A DNA stretch of 54,712 bases. Source: Chara braunii. Its lineage: Eukaryota; Streptophyta; Charophyceae; Charales; Characeae. Numbering within the stretch: position 1 is the stretch's first letter; the number at the start of each line of letters is the position of its first letter. Both the position numbers and the translations under genes were made by a program. The stretch covers positions 864,148 through 918,859 of the forward strand of contig BFEA01000333.1 in NCBI GenBank assembly GCA_003427395.1. Direction: 5' to 3'. The notes below the pieces were generated by a model that had not been told where the DNA came from, searched no databases, and was given only the letters and a program-made list of their open reading frames with translations. Below, one piece after another: positions 43,880 through 54,712 of this stretch.

Positions 43880-44609
43880 NNNNNNNNNNNNNNNNNNNNN
43901 NNNNNNNNNNNNNNNNNNNNNNNNNNNNNNNNNNNNNNNNNNNNNNNNNNNNNNNNNNNNNNNNNNNNNNNNNNNNNNNNNNNNNNNNNNNNNNNNNNNN
44001 NNNNNNNNNNNNNNNNNNNNNNNNNNNNNNNNNNNNNNNNNNNNNNNNNNNNNNNNNNNNNNNNNNNNNNNNNNNNNNNNNNNNNNNNNNNNNNNNNNNN
44101 NNNNNNNNNNNNNNNNNNNNNNNNNNNNNNNNNNNNNNNNNNNNNNNNNNNNNNNNNNNNNNNNNNNNNNNNNNNNNNNNNNNNNNNNNNNNNNNNNNNN
44201 NNNNNNNNNNNNNNNNNNNNNNNNNNNNNNNNNNNNNNNNNNNNNNNNNNNNNNNNNNNNNNNNNNNNNNNNNNNNNNNNNNNNNNNNNNNNNNNNNNNN
44301 NNNNNNNNNNNNNNNNNNNNNNNNNNNNNNNNNNNNNNNNNNNNNNNNNNNNNNNNNNNNNNNNNNNNNNNNNNNNNNNNNNNNNNNNNNNNNNNNNNNN
44401 NNNNNNNNNNNNNNNNNNNNNNNNNNNNNNNNNNNNNNNNNNNNNNNNNNNNNNNNNNNNNNNNNNNNNNNNNNNNNNNNNNNNNNNNNNNNNNNNNNNN
44501 NNNNNNNNNNNNNNNNNNNNNNNNNNNNNNNNNNNNNNNNNNNNNNNNNNNNNNNNNNNNNNNNNNNNNNNNNNNNNNNNNNNNNNNNNNNNNNNNNNNN
44601 NNNNNNNNN
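43880..44609. other. Assembly gap (730 N)
   Basis: Unbroken N run following a poly(T) tract of about 38 bases. ORFs that appear to cross it are artefacts. Confidence 0.99.
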
Positions 44610-44745
44610 GTTCCAGTTTTCCTTTCGTTTTTTTCGTTTTTTTGGTAGAAAGAAATGGTTTTGTTTTTTTGTTCTTTTTTGCGATTTTTTTTTTCTTTGG
44701 GAAACTGCAACGACCGGGCGTTGGTCTCCCCGACCCCCGAAAGTC

Positions 44746-44800
44746 GCGGCGCGTTAACGGCTGGACTTCTTAAAAACAATGGGGAGGTACTGGTGGTTTA
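44746..44800. mobile_element. Partial copy of the TAAACCACCAG MITE family
   Basis: GCGGCGCGTTAACGG...GGACTTCTTAA...GGTACTGGTGGTTTA matches the reverse complement of the 2250-2344 element (GCGGCTCGTTAACGG..GACTTTAAGAAGTACTGGTGGTTTA). Only this half is clear. Confidence 0.5.
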
Positions 44801-45638
44801 ACCATGGGGCTCTCTTTTTTGAAAAGATAATCTACTATAATTTATTAATTTCCTTTCCTAAGTTGGTAATAACCTTCAAAGGCTTCAAGGCCCTTCATTG
44901 ATACAGAGCCCTCAATTTTCAGGGGGGTTCAGGGCTCATTATAAGTTACAACAAGTATCCCACATCTTTTAAGCCCAGACGTGTCACCAGGAGCATGGTC
45001 CCATTAGCAGTCGAATAGCAGTGTGGCCGATCCAGTGTGACACTGAGTGGCAGCGGCCTGACAGGTTCATTACGAATTTCTGGGCTGGAAAAAAAAAAGG
45101 AGAAGGGCCAAAAAAAAAACAAAAAAAAAAAAAGAGACCTCCCACCGGAAATCACGGCAGAGTGCTTCCCAGCCATAAGATCAGATCACAAATGATCTGA
45201 TGGTGGTGGTTGCAAAAACAGTGAACGAAGTAACTGCCACATTTTTTCTGGAATACACTGGACTTCTGTCAGCAGTGATCATGACGCCCTCCATATACTC
45301 CGTGATTGAAGGAGGGCTCCACCCAATGAGATAAATTGCACAACAACAAAAGCAAAATACTGAAAATCTTCTATCCAGTGCGCCTATGGCCTACCCCATC
45401 CTCTTTTGGGGTCGCCCATCACAATCCCCAACGGATTGAAAAGGTTTTGTCGGGAAGCTTACTTTGCATGGGCTTGCCCAGTGAGTGTTAAGGAGAGGAG
45501 GAGGGGAACAAAGATCTCCTTACTTTCTCGGGTAGTACATGTAATTTAGGTAGTGCTGACCGTGGAATCACGAGTACTGCACGGCAGGATTTGGGTCACT
45601 CGACTGCCACACAAACTCTTTTCTATCCTATGACGTTG
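44801..45638. other. No gene recognised
   Basis: A-runs near 45085-45135 and otherwise unremarkable sequence. No supported ORF or RNA gene. Confidence 0.4.
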
Positions 45639-45749
45639 CTACCGCCTTCACCTGAACAGAACGCCCGGTCGTTATCGCTGCATCTGGACTGACTGGTGGG
45701 CCAAATGCAGCTATAATGACCGGGCGTTCTATTCGGATGAAGACAGTAG
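45639..45749. mobile_element. GTCTTC foldback MITE, copy A4 (111 bp)
   Basis: CTACCGCCTTCACCTGAACA ... ATTCGGATGAAGACAGTAG, with inner arms ACGCCCGGTCGTTATCGC / GCTATAATGACCGGGCGT (subfamily II). Same orientation-independent palindrome as the 37364 copy. Confidence 0.75.
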
Positions 45750-45982
45750 TGGGACCATGCTCCAGTCCATAGAGTGGAGACCAAATAAACCAACAGCCAA
45801 AAAAAAAAAAAAAAAAGGGGAAAAAAATTGGCTCAAAGGGGCCCAAAACCCCACCATGATGGCAGAAGTGTGTTTTCATGGAAACTCGCTGGGTTTAGAT
45901 CAGATTTTGAGCATTGTAAAGATTTTCAGGGCTGGCCAGAACGACTCATCTCCAAGGCCCCAAGAAACACCAAAACAAGCAC

Positions 45983-46045
45983 AGGTTCGACGGCCGGCTT
46001 TAACCTCCAGGTCAGAGAAGGGGCACCCCTCGAACCTGTAAAGGC
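45983..46045 (-). pseudogene. Very short LINE 3' fragment
   Basis: The reverse complement reads AGGTTCGAGGGGTGCCCCTT, CTCTGACCTGGAGG and TTAAAGCCGGC. The same words occur in order at 40320-40375 inside the LINE fragment (CAGGTTCGAAAGGTGCCCCT, CTCTGACCTGGAG, GGTTAAAGCCGGC). Only about 60 bp match, so it is a footprint rather than a usable gene. Confidence 0.55.
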
Positions 46046-46077
46046 GGTACACGCGCCGTCACACGGCCCTTGACCCA

Positions 46078-46330
46078 AAACAAAACAGGGCCAGAACAAA
46101 AAACGAAAAAAAAAAAAAAACTAAAAAAACATTATCACCGAATGCACTTTTCAGGGTGTGGGGGAAAGTCAACCTGCGGCTGAAAAGTGGAGCTGCCCCG
46201 AAACAAAACAGGGCAAAAGAAAAAAGGAAAAAAAATTCAAAAAAGTCATCATAAAAATTGATAAAATGCACTTTTGTCAGGGTTGTGGGGGGGTGGGGAG
46301 GGGTTAACCTCGGGCTGAAAAGTGGGGTTA
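46078..46330. repeat. Tandem duplication, ~125-bp period
   Basis: AAACAAAACAGGGC.A.A, then an A-rich stretch, then AATGCACTTTT.TCAGGG.TGTGGG, then AACCT.GGCTGAAAAGTGG, occurs at about 46078-46190 and 46199-46327. Confidence 0.8.
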
Positions 46331-46726
46331 CATGTTAAGCATTTGTGCTGCTGCCTCTTGCCTCTCCCCATTGAAATTTGCACAAGATGATATATGATAG
46401 CCTCCAAACAAACACGAAATAGACATTCGGTAGAAAAGCGAGTCTAAATTATTTAAAGGTTAATCGCAATTTTGATCCACTGCTTATCCTTGCCAAGTTC
46501 ACATTTAGTATATAATTACTCTTAGCATTCACGATCATGGGCGTTGACAGTAGTGGGTACTCGCTACTACCTAACTCGCTACATACATGTGGTACTTACA
46601 CTTCCTTTTCTTTTCTTTTCTTTTCTTCAAGTACAAGGTTTCCTTCGAGTGCTTTCAAAATTAGGCTCAAGTACATTTGGCACTAGGCGAAAGCATGTGG
46701 CTGGCGGAGCGGATTTGTTGATGCTT

Positions 46727-46796
46727 GATAGTTTTGTTGTGTCTTTCTTCCCTCTACATTTGATAGTTTTTTTGTGTCTTTCTTCCCTCTACATTT
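46727..46796. repeat. 35-bp tandem duplication
   Basis: GATAGTTTTGTTGTGTCTTT...CCTCTACATTT at 46727-46761 is repeated at 46762-46796 with one visible difference (GTTG versus TTTG). Recent slippage or duplication. Confidence 0.9.
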
Positions 46797-47239
46797 CTGA
46801 TTGCATCATGATGGTTTGGAGACAGTTGTCAGATCGTGGAGGTGTGGGAGTCTACTGAGCACCACAACATATTGCGTCGCGGTTTCAATTACTAACATGT
46901 CTTCTATGAAAGAAGTTGATTCCTCAGCTTCCTCTAAAAACAGGAACACCCTCCTTTTCACATTGATCGCTGGCATGCTGGTGTAGAAGTTCATTACTAA
47001 TTGCAATAATTTTCATTAAAGTTAAAAGTTTAAACCATGAAATCATGAGAAAGTTTCTGCAAGTTGTCTATATACAACTCCTAATAAAGGTACTTCCCCC
47101 TTTTTTTTTCATGTTGGGTATCTTAGAGGATTGTGTACTAAAACAAGGAGAATTTTGAAGTCGGATAAAACGAGGAGGGAGAGGATTGTGAAATAAAACA
47201 AGGAGAATTTAAAGTGGGATAAAACGAGGAGAACTTGAA

Positions 47240-47650
47240 GGACGCAAATTTACAACCTTATGCATAGTAGGGATGGTCGGTGGATGATATATCTCAATGT
47301 TCTTAAGATGTATGTTCTTGGCGTCCTTGCTTTCTTTCACATAAGTCGTACATAACACTCAAAAAAAAATCAACGTACACTGTTATGGGGTGAACCCGTT
47401 GGTGGATGATACATCTCAATGTTCTTATTCTTCTTGGAAAATGAATGTTCTTGGCCATCCTTGCTTTCATATAAGTCATACATTACACTCAGAAAAAATC
47501 GCCGTACGCTGTTATGGAATGAACCCAACGCAAATTTACAACCTCAAGCATTGGTCGGGATGGTTGGTGGATGATATCTCTCAATGTTCTTATTCTTCTT
47601 GCAAAATGCGCGTTCTTGGCGTTCTAGGCATTCTTGCTTTCATGTAAGTT
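47240..47650. repeat. Three imperfect tandem copies with TGGATGATATATCTCAATG
   Basis: GGTGGATGATA.(A)TCTCAATGTTCTTA, then ATG.ATGTTCTTGG, CTTGCTTTC and CATA.CACTC, recurs from about 47278, 47400 and 47565. Two copies also include GACGCAAATTTACAACCT upstream. Unit length varies from about 122 to 167 bp. Confidence 0.8.
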
Positions 47651-47773
47651 GTACATAACACTTTTTAAAAAAATCAATTCATCGACTCAAGCGAGTAGCG
47701 AAGTTGCTTCCAGTCAATCCAATCTTCCTAGGTCAGCTAGTTGAATTACCAATTAATAATTAATTGAACATAA

Positions 47774-47857
47774 CAAGGTGTGGCGTAGTCCGGTAGCATA
47801 TCTGTCTTAGCCCTTTTGGGTAACGAGGGTCAGCGGTTCGAATCTTTGTCACCTTGA
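47774..47857 (+). pseudogene. Decayed organelle-type tRNA-Pro
   Basis: CAAGGTG (47774-47780) pairs perfectly with CACCTTG (47850-47856). GCGTAGTCCGGTAGCAT fits the D-arm, TTTTGGGTA the anticodon region (TGG for proline) and GGTTCGAATC the T-loop. The layout matches the plant mitochondrial tRNA-Pro(UGG) pattern as I know it. About eight extra bases (CTTAGCCC) sit in the anticodon stem, and the T-stem pairs poorly. It is probably a nuclear insert of organellar DNA or an old tRNA-derived sequence, unlikely to function. Confidence 0.5.
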
Positions 47858-50165
47858 GTCAAAGCAGAGTAAATAAATTTAACATGAAAATCAATCGACC
47901 ATTGTCACCTCATATTACTATGTACTGCCTACCGATCATTGCTTTGGATTATTGGGGATGGTAGGGGCAGGGGGGGTACTGTAGAGCAAGGTCATGCTCG
48001 CAATAACATACCAAATGTCCGTAATCAAATAGGGCTGTCGCAGAAATGGCGGTATTTAAGTAGGATTGTCGAAATTGTTGCACGAATGACTGTAATAAAA
48101 TACTCATAAAAAATAGTAGGGTACAATATGGCAATGTAGTTATCAGTATATTGCTACATTTGTCATTTTTGAAAAAAATATTTTTTCATATGTGCTTGTT
48201 TGATAATGTCGTGGGTCAATTCAACCTTCTCGCTTACCACTGTTATTTTAATATTTGAATTTGAAACAACAATTGTAGATATCGAGTATCCATTACAATA
48301 CTCGTCAATGACATTTGAAGAATTGTCTTCAATATTTTAATAACATATTGTTTTTTTGAAATTTTTTCATATTTTCGTTTTTTTTCCCTGCTGAACTAGG
48401 CTACCAGACTGGGCCCGGGCCACTTCCCCAGCCGACCCCCAAACCCCCTCCCCAACCCAAAAAAAAAAACAAAAAACAAAAAAATCTAGTTTTTTCANAT
48501 TTTNATTTTNCCCCCCCCCNNNGGCAAANNTNNTTCNGTTTTTTTTTTTTTGGGGGGGGGGGGGGTCTAAACCTTTTTCTTTTCCATTCTTTTCTTTTTG
48601 ATGGCACCTTCCCTGGTCCTTGCACGGCTTTGGGAGTGAACAGAGTAGATTTGGATGTGGCAGGTCGACGATGGTGTTGTTTCTCACAAAAATCGCAGTT
48701 TCCACTTAGCGCTCTTGCGCCTTCGGCCTTCCATACTTAGGGGGCGATTTGGTTATNATTTGGAAGTCTTTAATTTAATTTAAATTCAATAGATTCCGCG
48801 ACTGTATTAGTACGGAATAGATATCGTCTTGGGTTGTGTCCATTCTCAAGGCTAGAAGAGTATGCTCTTCCTAACCAAAATGCTCCGCATCACATTCACT
48901 GATTCACATCGGAAGAAACAAAAGAAACAGGCTCGAAGACCATCATCATGTCCAGGTTCCAGCCAAATCACTTATGAGTGGAAATTATTATCATGATTCC
49001 TTCAAAATTATTATCAGGTAAGTGATTTTTGCTCCCATTAAAAATTTTCACTTATTTCCCTCTTTCATTACGAGCACAAAGAAGCATCACAGCCCACCGG
49101 GCAGAAAAAAAGGGCGACAGAAAACGCATCGGGCTGCCATGCAATTTCCAAGGTGAAGACTAGAATCGGTTCCCTGACCACACAAACAATGTATCGGGCT
49201 GCCATGCAATTTCCCCATTGTGCAGCAGCCAGTGTATCGAAAGCACAGTCTTCATGTGCAAAGCCAGATTTTTCGCTGCTGCTCTATTAGACCCGACAAA
49301 ATCTGGTGGCTTAAACCAAGACAAGTGTTTTCTTCACACGCACTCGTCTTCTCCGTCGATTAACTGCAGGTCATTCCAGCATTGCGCCGGCGGGGGTGGG
49401 GGGTGTGGTGCAGGTGGGGGAGCAACGTGGGGGGCGAAGTTGTACCCAAGTGTATTTGGGTGTGCGCACGTCCTGAAAAAAAAAACACATTCTGCAGCAA
49501 AGAACTGCATCCATGTTGACAGCCGAGAGACCACCTCCTCTGGAAAGTGGGAAACCTCATCTCTTCTGCAATGTGTTCACTTTCCCTGGTTTTATATGCC
49601 TTTCCCTCTGAAAAGGATGCAAATCCATCTCCTCCTTTCTTTTGGACTTGGTTTTGTGCACACTTTCTACAGTTATTCAAGACGGAAGAAGCAACAACTG
49701 CACATTTCTCCCCTTCTTCGAATTGCCGCCTCTACGACCACCTTCACCGGGACCCACCACCCTTCTTTCCCCGTCCTTCTATTTGCCTTCAGACCATCAC
49801 CCCCCCCCCCCCCCCCCCCACCCCAATCATCACCAAGGGCGACGCGATACTTTCCCACAAAGAGAGTTTTCAACCGCAATGCTGCTCATCAAGCTCTTTT
49901 CTCCTCGACACCATCAGAGTGCAATCACTCGTTTGTCAGAGATTGTTAACTCTGCGCACCAATTCTTTCGTTCTGACACCAGCAATTCCATCACCTGTCA
50001 TTACCAGCGAGTCTGCCTCAGAGATCTCATGTTCGGACAGCTACGAGTCTATATCCGTAATTGGACGTTCTGGAGTGGAAATTCAATACCGAAGGCAAGG
50101 CACGCATATTTTCACTGCTGCAGACAGTGTAAGTAATATATACTTACAGTCTCCACTCCAAGTTC
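47858..50165. other. No gene confidently recognised
   Basis: 48490-48540 has scattered N between homopolymers, marking low sequence quality; a G-run (about 48551-48565) and a C-run (49800-49818) are present. ORFs at 49218-49949 and 49547-50173 overlap in different frames, are Pro/Ser/His-rich and cross the C-run, so I do not call either. TGCCATGCAATTTCC occurs twice (about 49135 and 49202). Confidence 0.4.
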
Positions 50166-50270
50166 ACCTATAAATCGAACGCCCAGTTGTTATAGCTGGC
50201 TGCATTTGAAGCAACTTTTGACCTAGATACAGCGATAATGACCAGGTGCGTTATTCCGGTGAAGACAGTA
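50166..50270. mobile_element. GTCTTC foldback MITE, copy A5 (degraded)
   Basis: ATCGAACGCCCAGTTGTTAT on the left and GATAATGACCAGGTGCGTTA then CCGGTGAAGACAGTA on the right follow the subfamily II layout. The left terminal CTACCGTCTTC is not recognisable, so this copy is truncated or eroded. Confidence 0.6.
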
Positions 50271-53020
50271 CGATGAGGCGAAGACAGTACGAGAAAGCAT
50301 ATTTTGCAACCACGTTCGGGAACGAGATTTGGAAAAATGCGGTTTGGCAACATCAACATATTGCTATGGAGTCCCAGTGACAGAGCAGAGCTTACACCGC
50401 AGCTACACTCGAATTCAAATGCCGGTTCCACACCGAACAGAGACAGAGCCGATTCGACAGGGGACTTCTTTCCACATTTCCAATTACGTTGTTTGTACAT
50501 GCAATGCACCTTTGTATAGCCCAATTTACAATCCTCAGCACGACCGACAATTCATAGTTTGACTACTGTACTGTACACTAATACTGCAGCTCATCCAATC
50601 AAAAGCACTAAAATCCGCAACAGACCTGGCTGCACTAAGACAAATACCAGACAGCCTCACACACTCGCAGCAGAACAGACACAGAAGTTCCCAAACGGAA
50701 TGCAGTCCAAACGCAACGGAATCTAAACGCAACACGGCCTATGCTATGGGCAATGTTTTACACAAAATCACACACAAACTTAGGTCTTCAAGAAAGAAGT
50801 CTCCCCATCACATGACCATCACTGAATGACCAACAAACAAAACGTAAGCAGCATGCTTTAGAGTCGAGGCCCATCATCTCCCCTCCTCCACAACAAACAA
50901 AATGCAGCGTGAAGTTCTCTAAAACTTGACACAGCCCAAGCGCGATGACCCGTTCAGCCCAAGCGCGCAACGACACGTACCCAAAACAGATGCGTAAAAT
51001 GAGGCCATTGGCCAGCAATCAATCTCCATCGACATACCAATCCATGAATGACCTATCATACATACAACAATGCAGACTAAATGCAGACTAAACTCAACAC
51101 AGCCTGGGCACGATGACACATACCCAACATCCATCTCCATGACATGCCAATCCGTGACGGACCCATCGGTAAGTACACTGCACGCTTCTTTGGTCCTGTC
51201 TCCCCATCAACAGCAGAATCCCGATTAGCGGGAACGACCAAAAGGGGCAGCGAAACGGCAAACAGTCGAGAAAGCCTTCGGCAGGGAAACTTAGGGAGGA
51301 TCTTTGCGAAAAGAAAGCAGCATTCCCAGTCCTGAACCGCCCGTTGCAGCAACAACCAACGCCATCCACTTTCAGCTGTTTCACTTCTTCCTGCTGCCCT
51401 GCATAGGGACCATCACGCCCCGACATCAGCCATTAGTAGAGCTGCAAGGGGTTGTTGCCTCCTAAACATACACAAGTGCAACAGCCGATGGCTTGTGAAA
51501 CGCACAAAATGGCTTAGTACCCTCTCTTTTCCTATCACCATCTCAAGAAGGCAGGGCGGAAGGCGGAAGGACGTGGAAAACCACAGCCACCTCACCACCA
51601 GAACGACAAAACACGGAGCACAGAGCCACAGCCCTTTTCATGGCTGTAAAGGCGAAGAGTTACTCTCGCTGAAATCCCACAGGAAATGGCTTCGAATCTT
51701 ACACAGCCATACGTCGATCAACGACCAGATCATTTTTTTACAATACTCAGCAGGGAGTCTGTTTTCCGCTTTTCGTGAAAGGGGAGAAGCACCTAGCATC
51801 ATCGTATCCGTCGGGATTTGAGCTCACCATCTGTCACTCAACACAGTTACAAAGGTGTACCGTTCAGCCACATGGGAGGGAGGGACAACAACAGTGAGTC
51901 TCGTTCACGAAGTAACACATGCAAATGAGAGGCATTTGTCAAAGAAAGCAAGGCAAGGGATAACCATATCACTAACCATCACAAGGCATGACTATATCCC
52001 TACCCCTCAGCCGTTTCAATTTATCCACCTCACTTGGCTACCACAGCTGCCCGGGCCACCCTCCTGGGGATCTAAAGGAATGGGCGAAAACCGTCAAGAG
52101 GGGCAAACTCTGTAGCCCCCACGGAGATATGTCAGAATCCGTTCTTACCTTCAAATTCGGAGCTGTCTCACCTTTCGGGGGTCTGCAGAGTATAAACAGG
52201 TTGTAATGAGACATAAAAGGGGGCTCTAAAGGGCTGTGATATCATTCATTCTTCTCATTTAGTATTATTTGTTCATTTTCGCTTACTCAATGAGGACCAT
52301 CAGTCAAATGTTCTCGCACACAATACTTTCGATTGTTTTGCATCCGAGACCTTGCCCAAGGCCTTCCCCTGGACCTTGTGGACCTTGTGCGGGACGTGGC
52401 CCGCCTACGCCGCCCGGGCAGCGATGGGAGGGCCTACCTCATCACTCGTTTCCATCACACAGCTCATAGCACACTTCCATTTTTGGCATGAACACATCGA
52501 CTAGCTGAGAAACGGTCGCAGACATCAAGTGACAGAAGGATCCAAGTGCTTTCGAAGAAACACTTCCAAGTAAACAGCAGTAATGCATCCAAGCGGTCAA
52601 ACTGATGTAAGAAACGCTTCGCTATAACAGCAAATACATCCCAGTGCGCGATCTCACACACCTAGTGCCGATCGTAATCTTCCAGGACACAGACAATAGA
52701 GGATTCAGAATACGGCATCACTACACCGTTTGGGCAACGGGAGGATGCCCAGACGTCACAAAGATCTACAACACCTACAACTCCACCAAGGAGTTTTGAA
52801 TCGCAAATGTAATCCTGCATACCAAGCAGTCGTGACGACTGCCTACCAGAGAACAGAGTACAAAGACATCTTAGTTTGAGTTATACCTCTTCCTTCACAG
52901 AACAGCCTATCTGACATAGAGTAGACAGACATCTATTGAGTTTTAGCTCCCTTCCTCTGCAGAGGTTTTACCCAATGTATCACACAAACTCCACCTCGAG
53001 AACCTGGCACACACCGTCGA

Positions 53021-53021
<1 letters not shown>
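50271..53021. other. No gene recognised
   Basis: About 2.7 kb with moderate base composition and ORFs up to 118 codons in several frames, none with a motif I can name. TGCAGACTAAA is repeated at about 51070-51090. An unannotated intron-rich gene cannot be excluded by eye. Confidence 0.35.

Positions 53022-53067
<46 letters not shown>
53022..53067. repeat. (AC)n microsatellite, about 23 units
   Basis: Uninterrupted CA/AC dinucleotides. Confidence 0.95.
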
Positions 53068-53069
<2 letters not shown>

Positions 53070-53323
53070 GCTAGAGCAAAAACGAGTTACACACATCTGC
53101 CAGCATTCACAAACTGGGATAGACTTAAGAATACATCACCACCTTCATCGTCCAGCACAATGCTCGGGTAATCCAATCTCTTATCCTCCTCGTCGATTTA
53201 CAACAAATTGCTGATTATAAAAATAAGAATATCAACTTTAGGTAATGTGCATCATGCACCACTACTTCCTCAATCTGATGCTCATGCATCGCACACCTAT
53301 ACACAGAAGAAGACGCTCAAGGC

Positions 53324-54712
<1,389 letters not shown>

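Noticed and set aside
43606-44779. Long ORFs on both strands across the N run
   Set aside because: Most of their codons are unknown bases and the rest are poly(T)/poly(A) translations; they are gap artefacts.
49218-50173. Two overlapping ORFs of 243 and 208 codons with a possible splice donor (GTGTAAGTA near 50128)
   Set aside because: Composition is Pro/Ser/His-rich, both cross a poly(C) tract, they use different frames, and no domain is recognisable. Not enough to call a gene.

Overview
This window looks like nuclear DNA of a repeat-rich streptophyte (plant lineage), possibly a charophyte alga such as Chara. The arguments are: a group 1 (Em-type) LEA gene with the plant C-terminal signature; an LTR retrotransposon whose primer-binding site matches plant tRNA-Asp; very long intergenic stretches without ORFs; and layered decayed transposons (LINE, DIRS-like, hAT-like, foldback MITEs) with many microsatellites and poly(G)/poly(C) tracts. 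The species call is inference; nothing here is diagnostic. There are no operons, no CRISPR array and no bacterial genes. The assembly contains a 730-base gap (43880-44609) and scattered N at homopolymers.

Layout. 1-4260: tetranucleotide ATTG/CAAT repeats and C-rich tracts, each followed by a copy of a CGTACGG-rich foldback sequence, with a minus-strand LINE ORF2 remnant (1745-2586) split by a small MITE. 4261-13848: no recognisable gene; a 129-bp tandem duplication, two divergent copies of a >800-bp dispersed repeat (6280-7160 and 11370-12650) and a degenerate ~123-bp satellite (10565-11110). 13849-22016: an LTR retrotransposon (13931-21934) with gag and an extra upstream ORF but no pol. It is flanked on both sides, flush with the LTRs, by an 82-bp direct repeat. 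22255-24860: AT-rich DNA with a ~154-bp tandem repeat interrupted by two related hAT-like elements. 25734-28436: DIRS-like retrotransposon relic with reverse transcriptase and RNase H motifs. 29500-31070: tandem and direct duplications. 31805-31967: a short retroposed sequence with a 15-bp target-site duplication.

32233-34307 is the one convincing host gene neighbourhood: an Em-like LEA gene (33282-34145) with a basic, probable organelle-targeting N-terminus. ABRE-like ACGTG motifs and a (GA)n tract lie upstream, and 112-bp foldback MITEs lie on both sides. 34490-36910: several tandem arrays. 37364-40929: another foldback MITE, a second foldback structure and a 1.7-kb composite inverted-repeat element enclosing a LINE ORF2 fragment. 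40930-54712: mainly unannotatable DNA with two more copies of the 111-bp MITE, tandem duplications, a decayed organelle-type tRNA-Pro and long microsatellites.

How the parts relate: the only gene likely to serve the host is the LEA gene, predicted to protect an organelle during water loss. Almost everything else is parasitic DNA at different stages of decay. The most unusual structures are the 82-bp repeat bracketing the LTR element, the five-copy GTCTTC foldback family, and the composite element that encloses LINE sequence.
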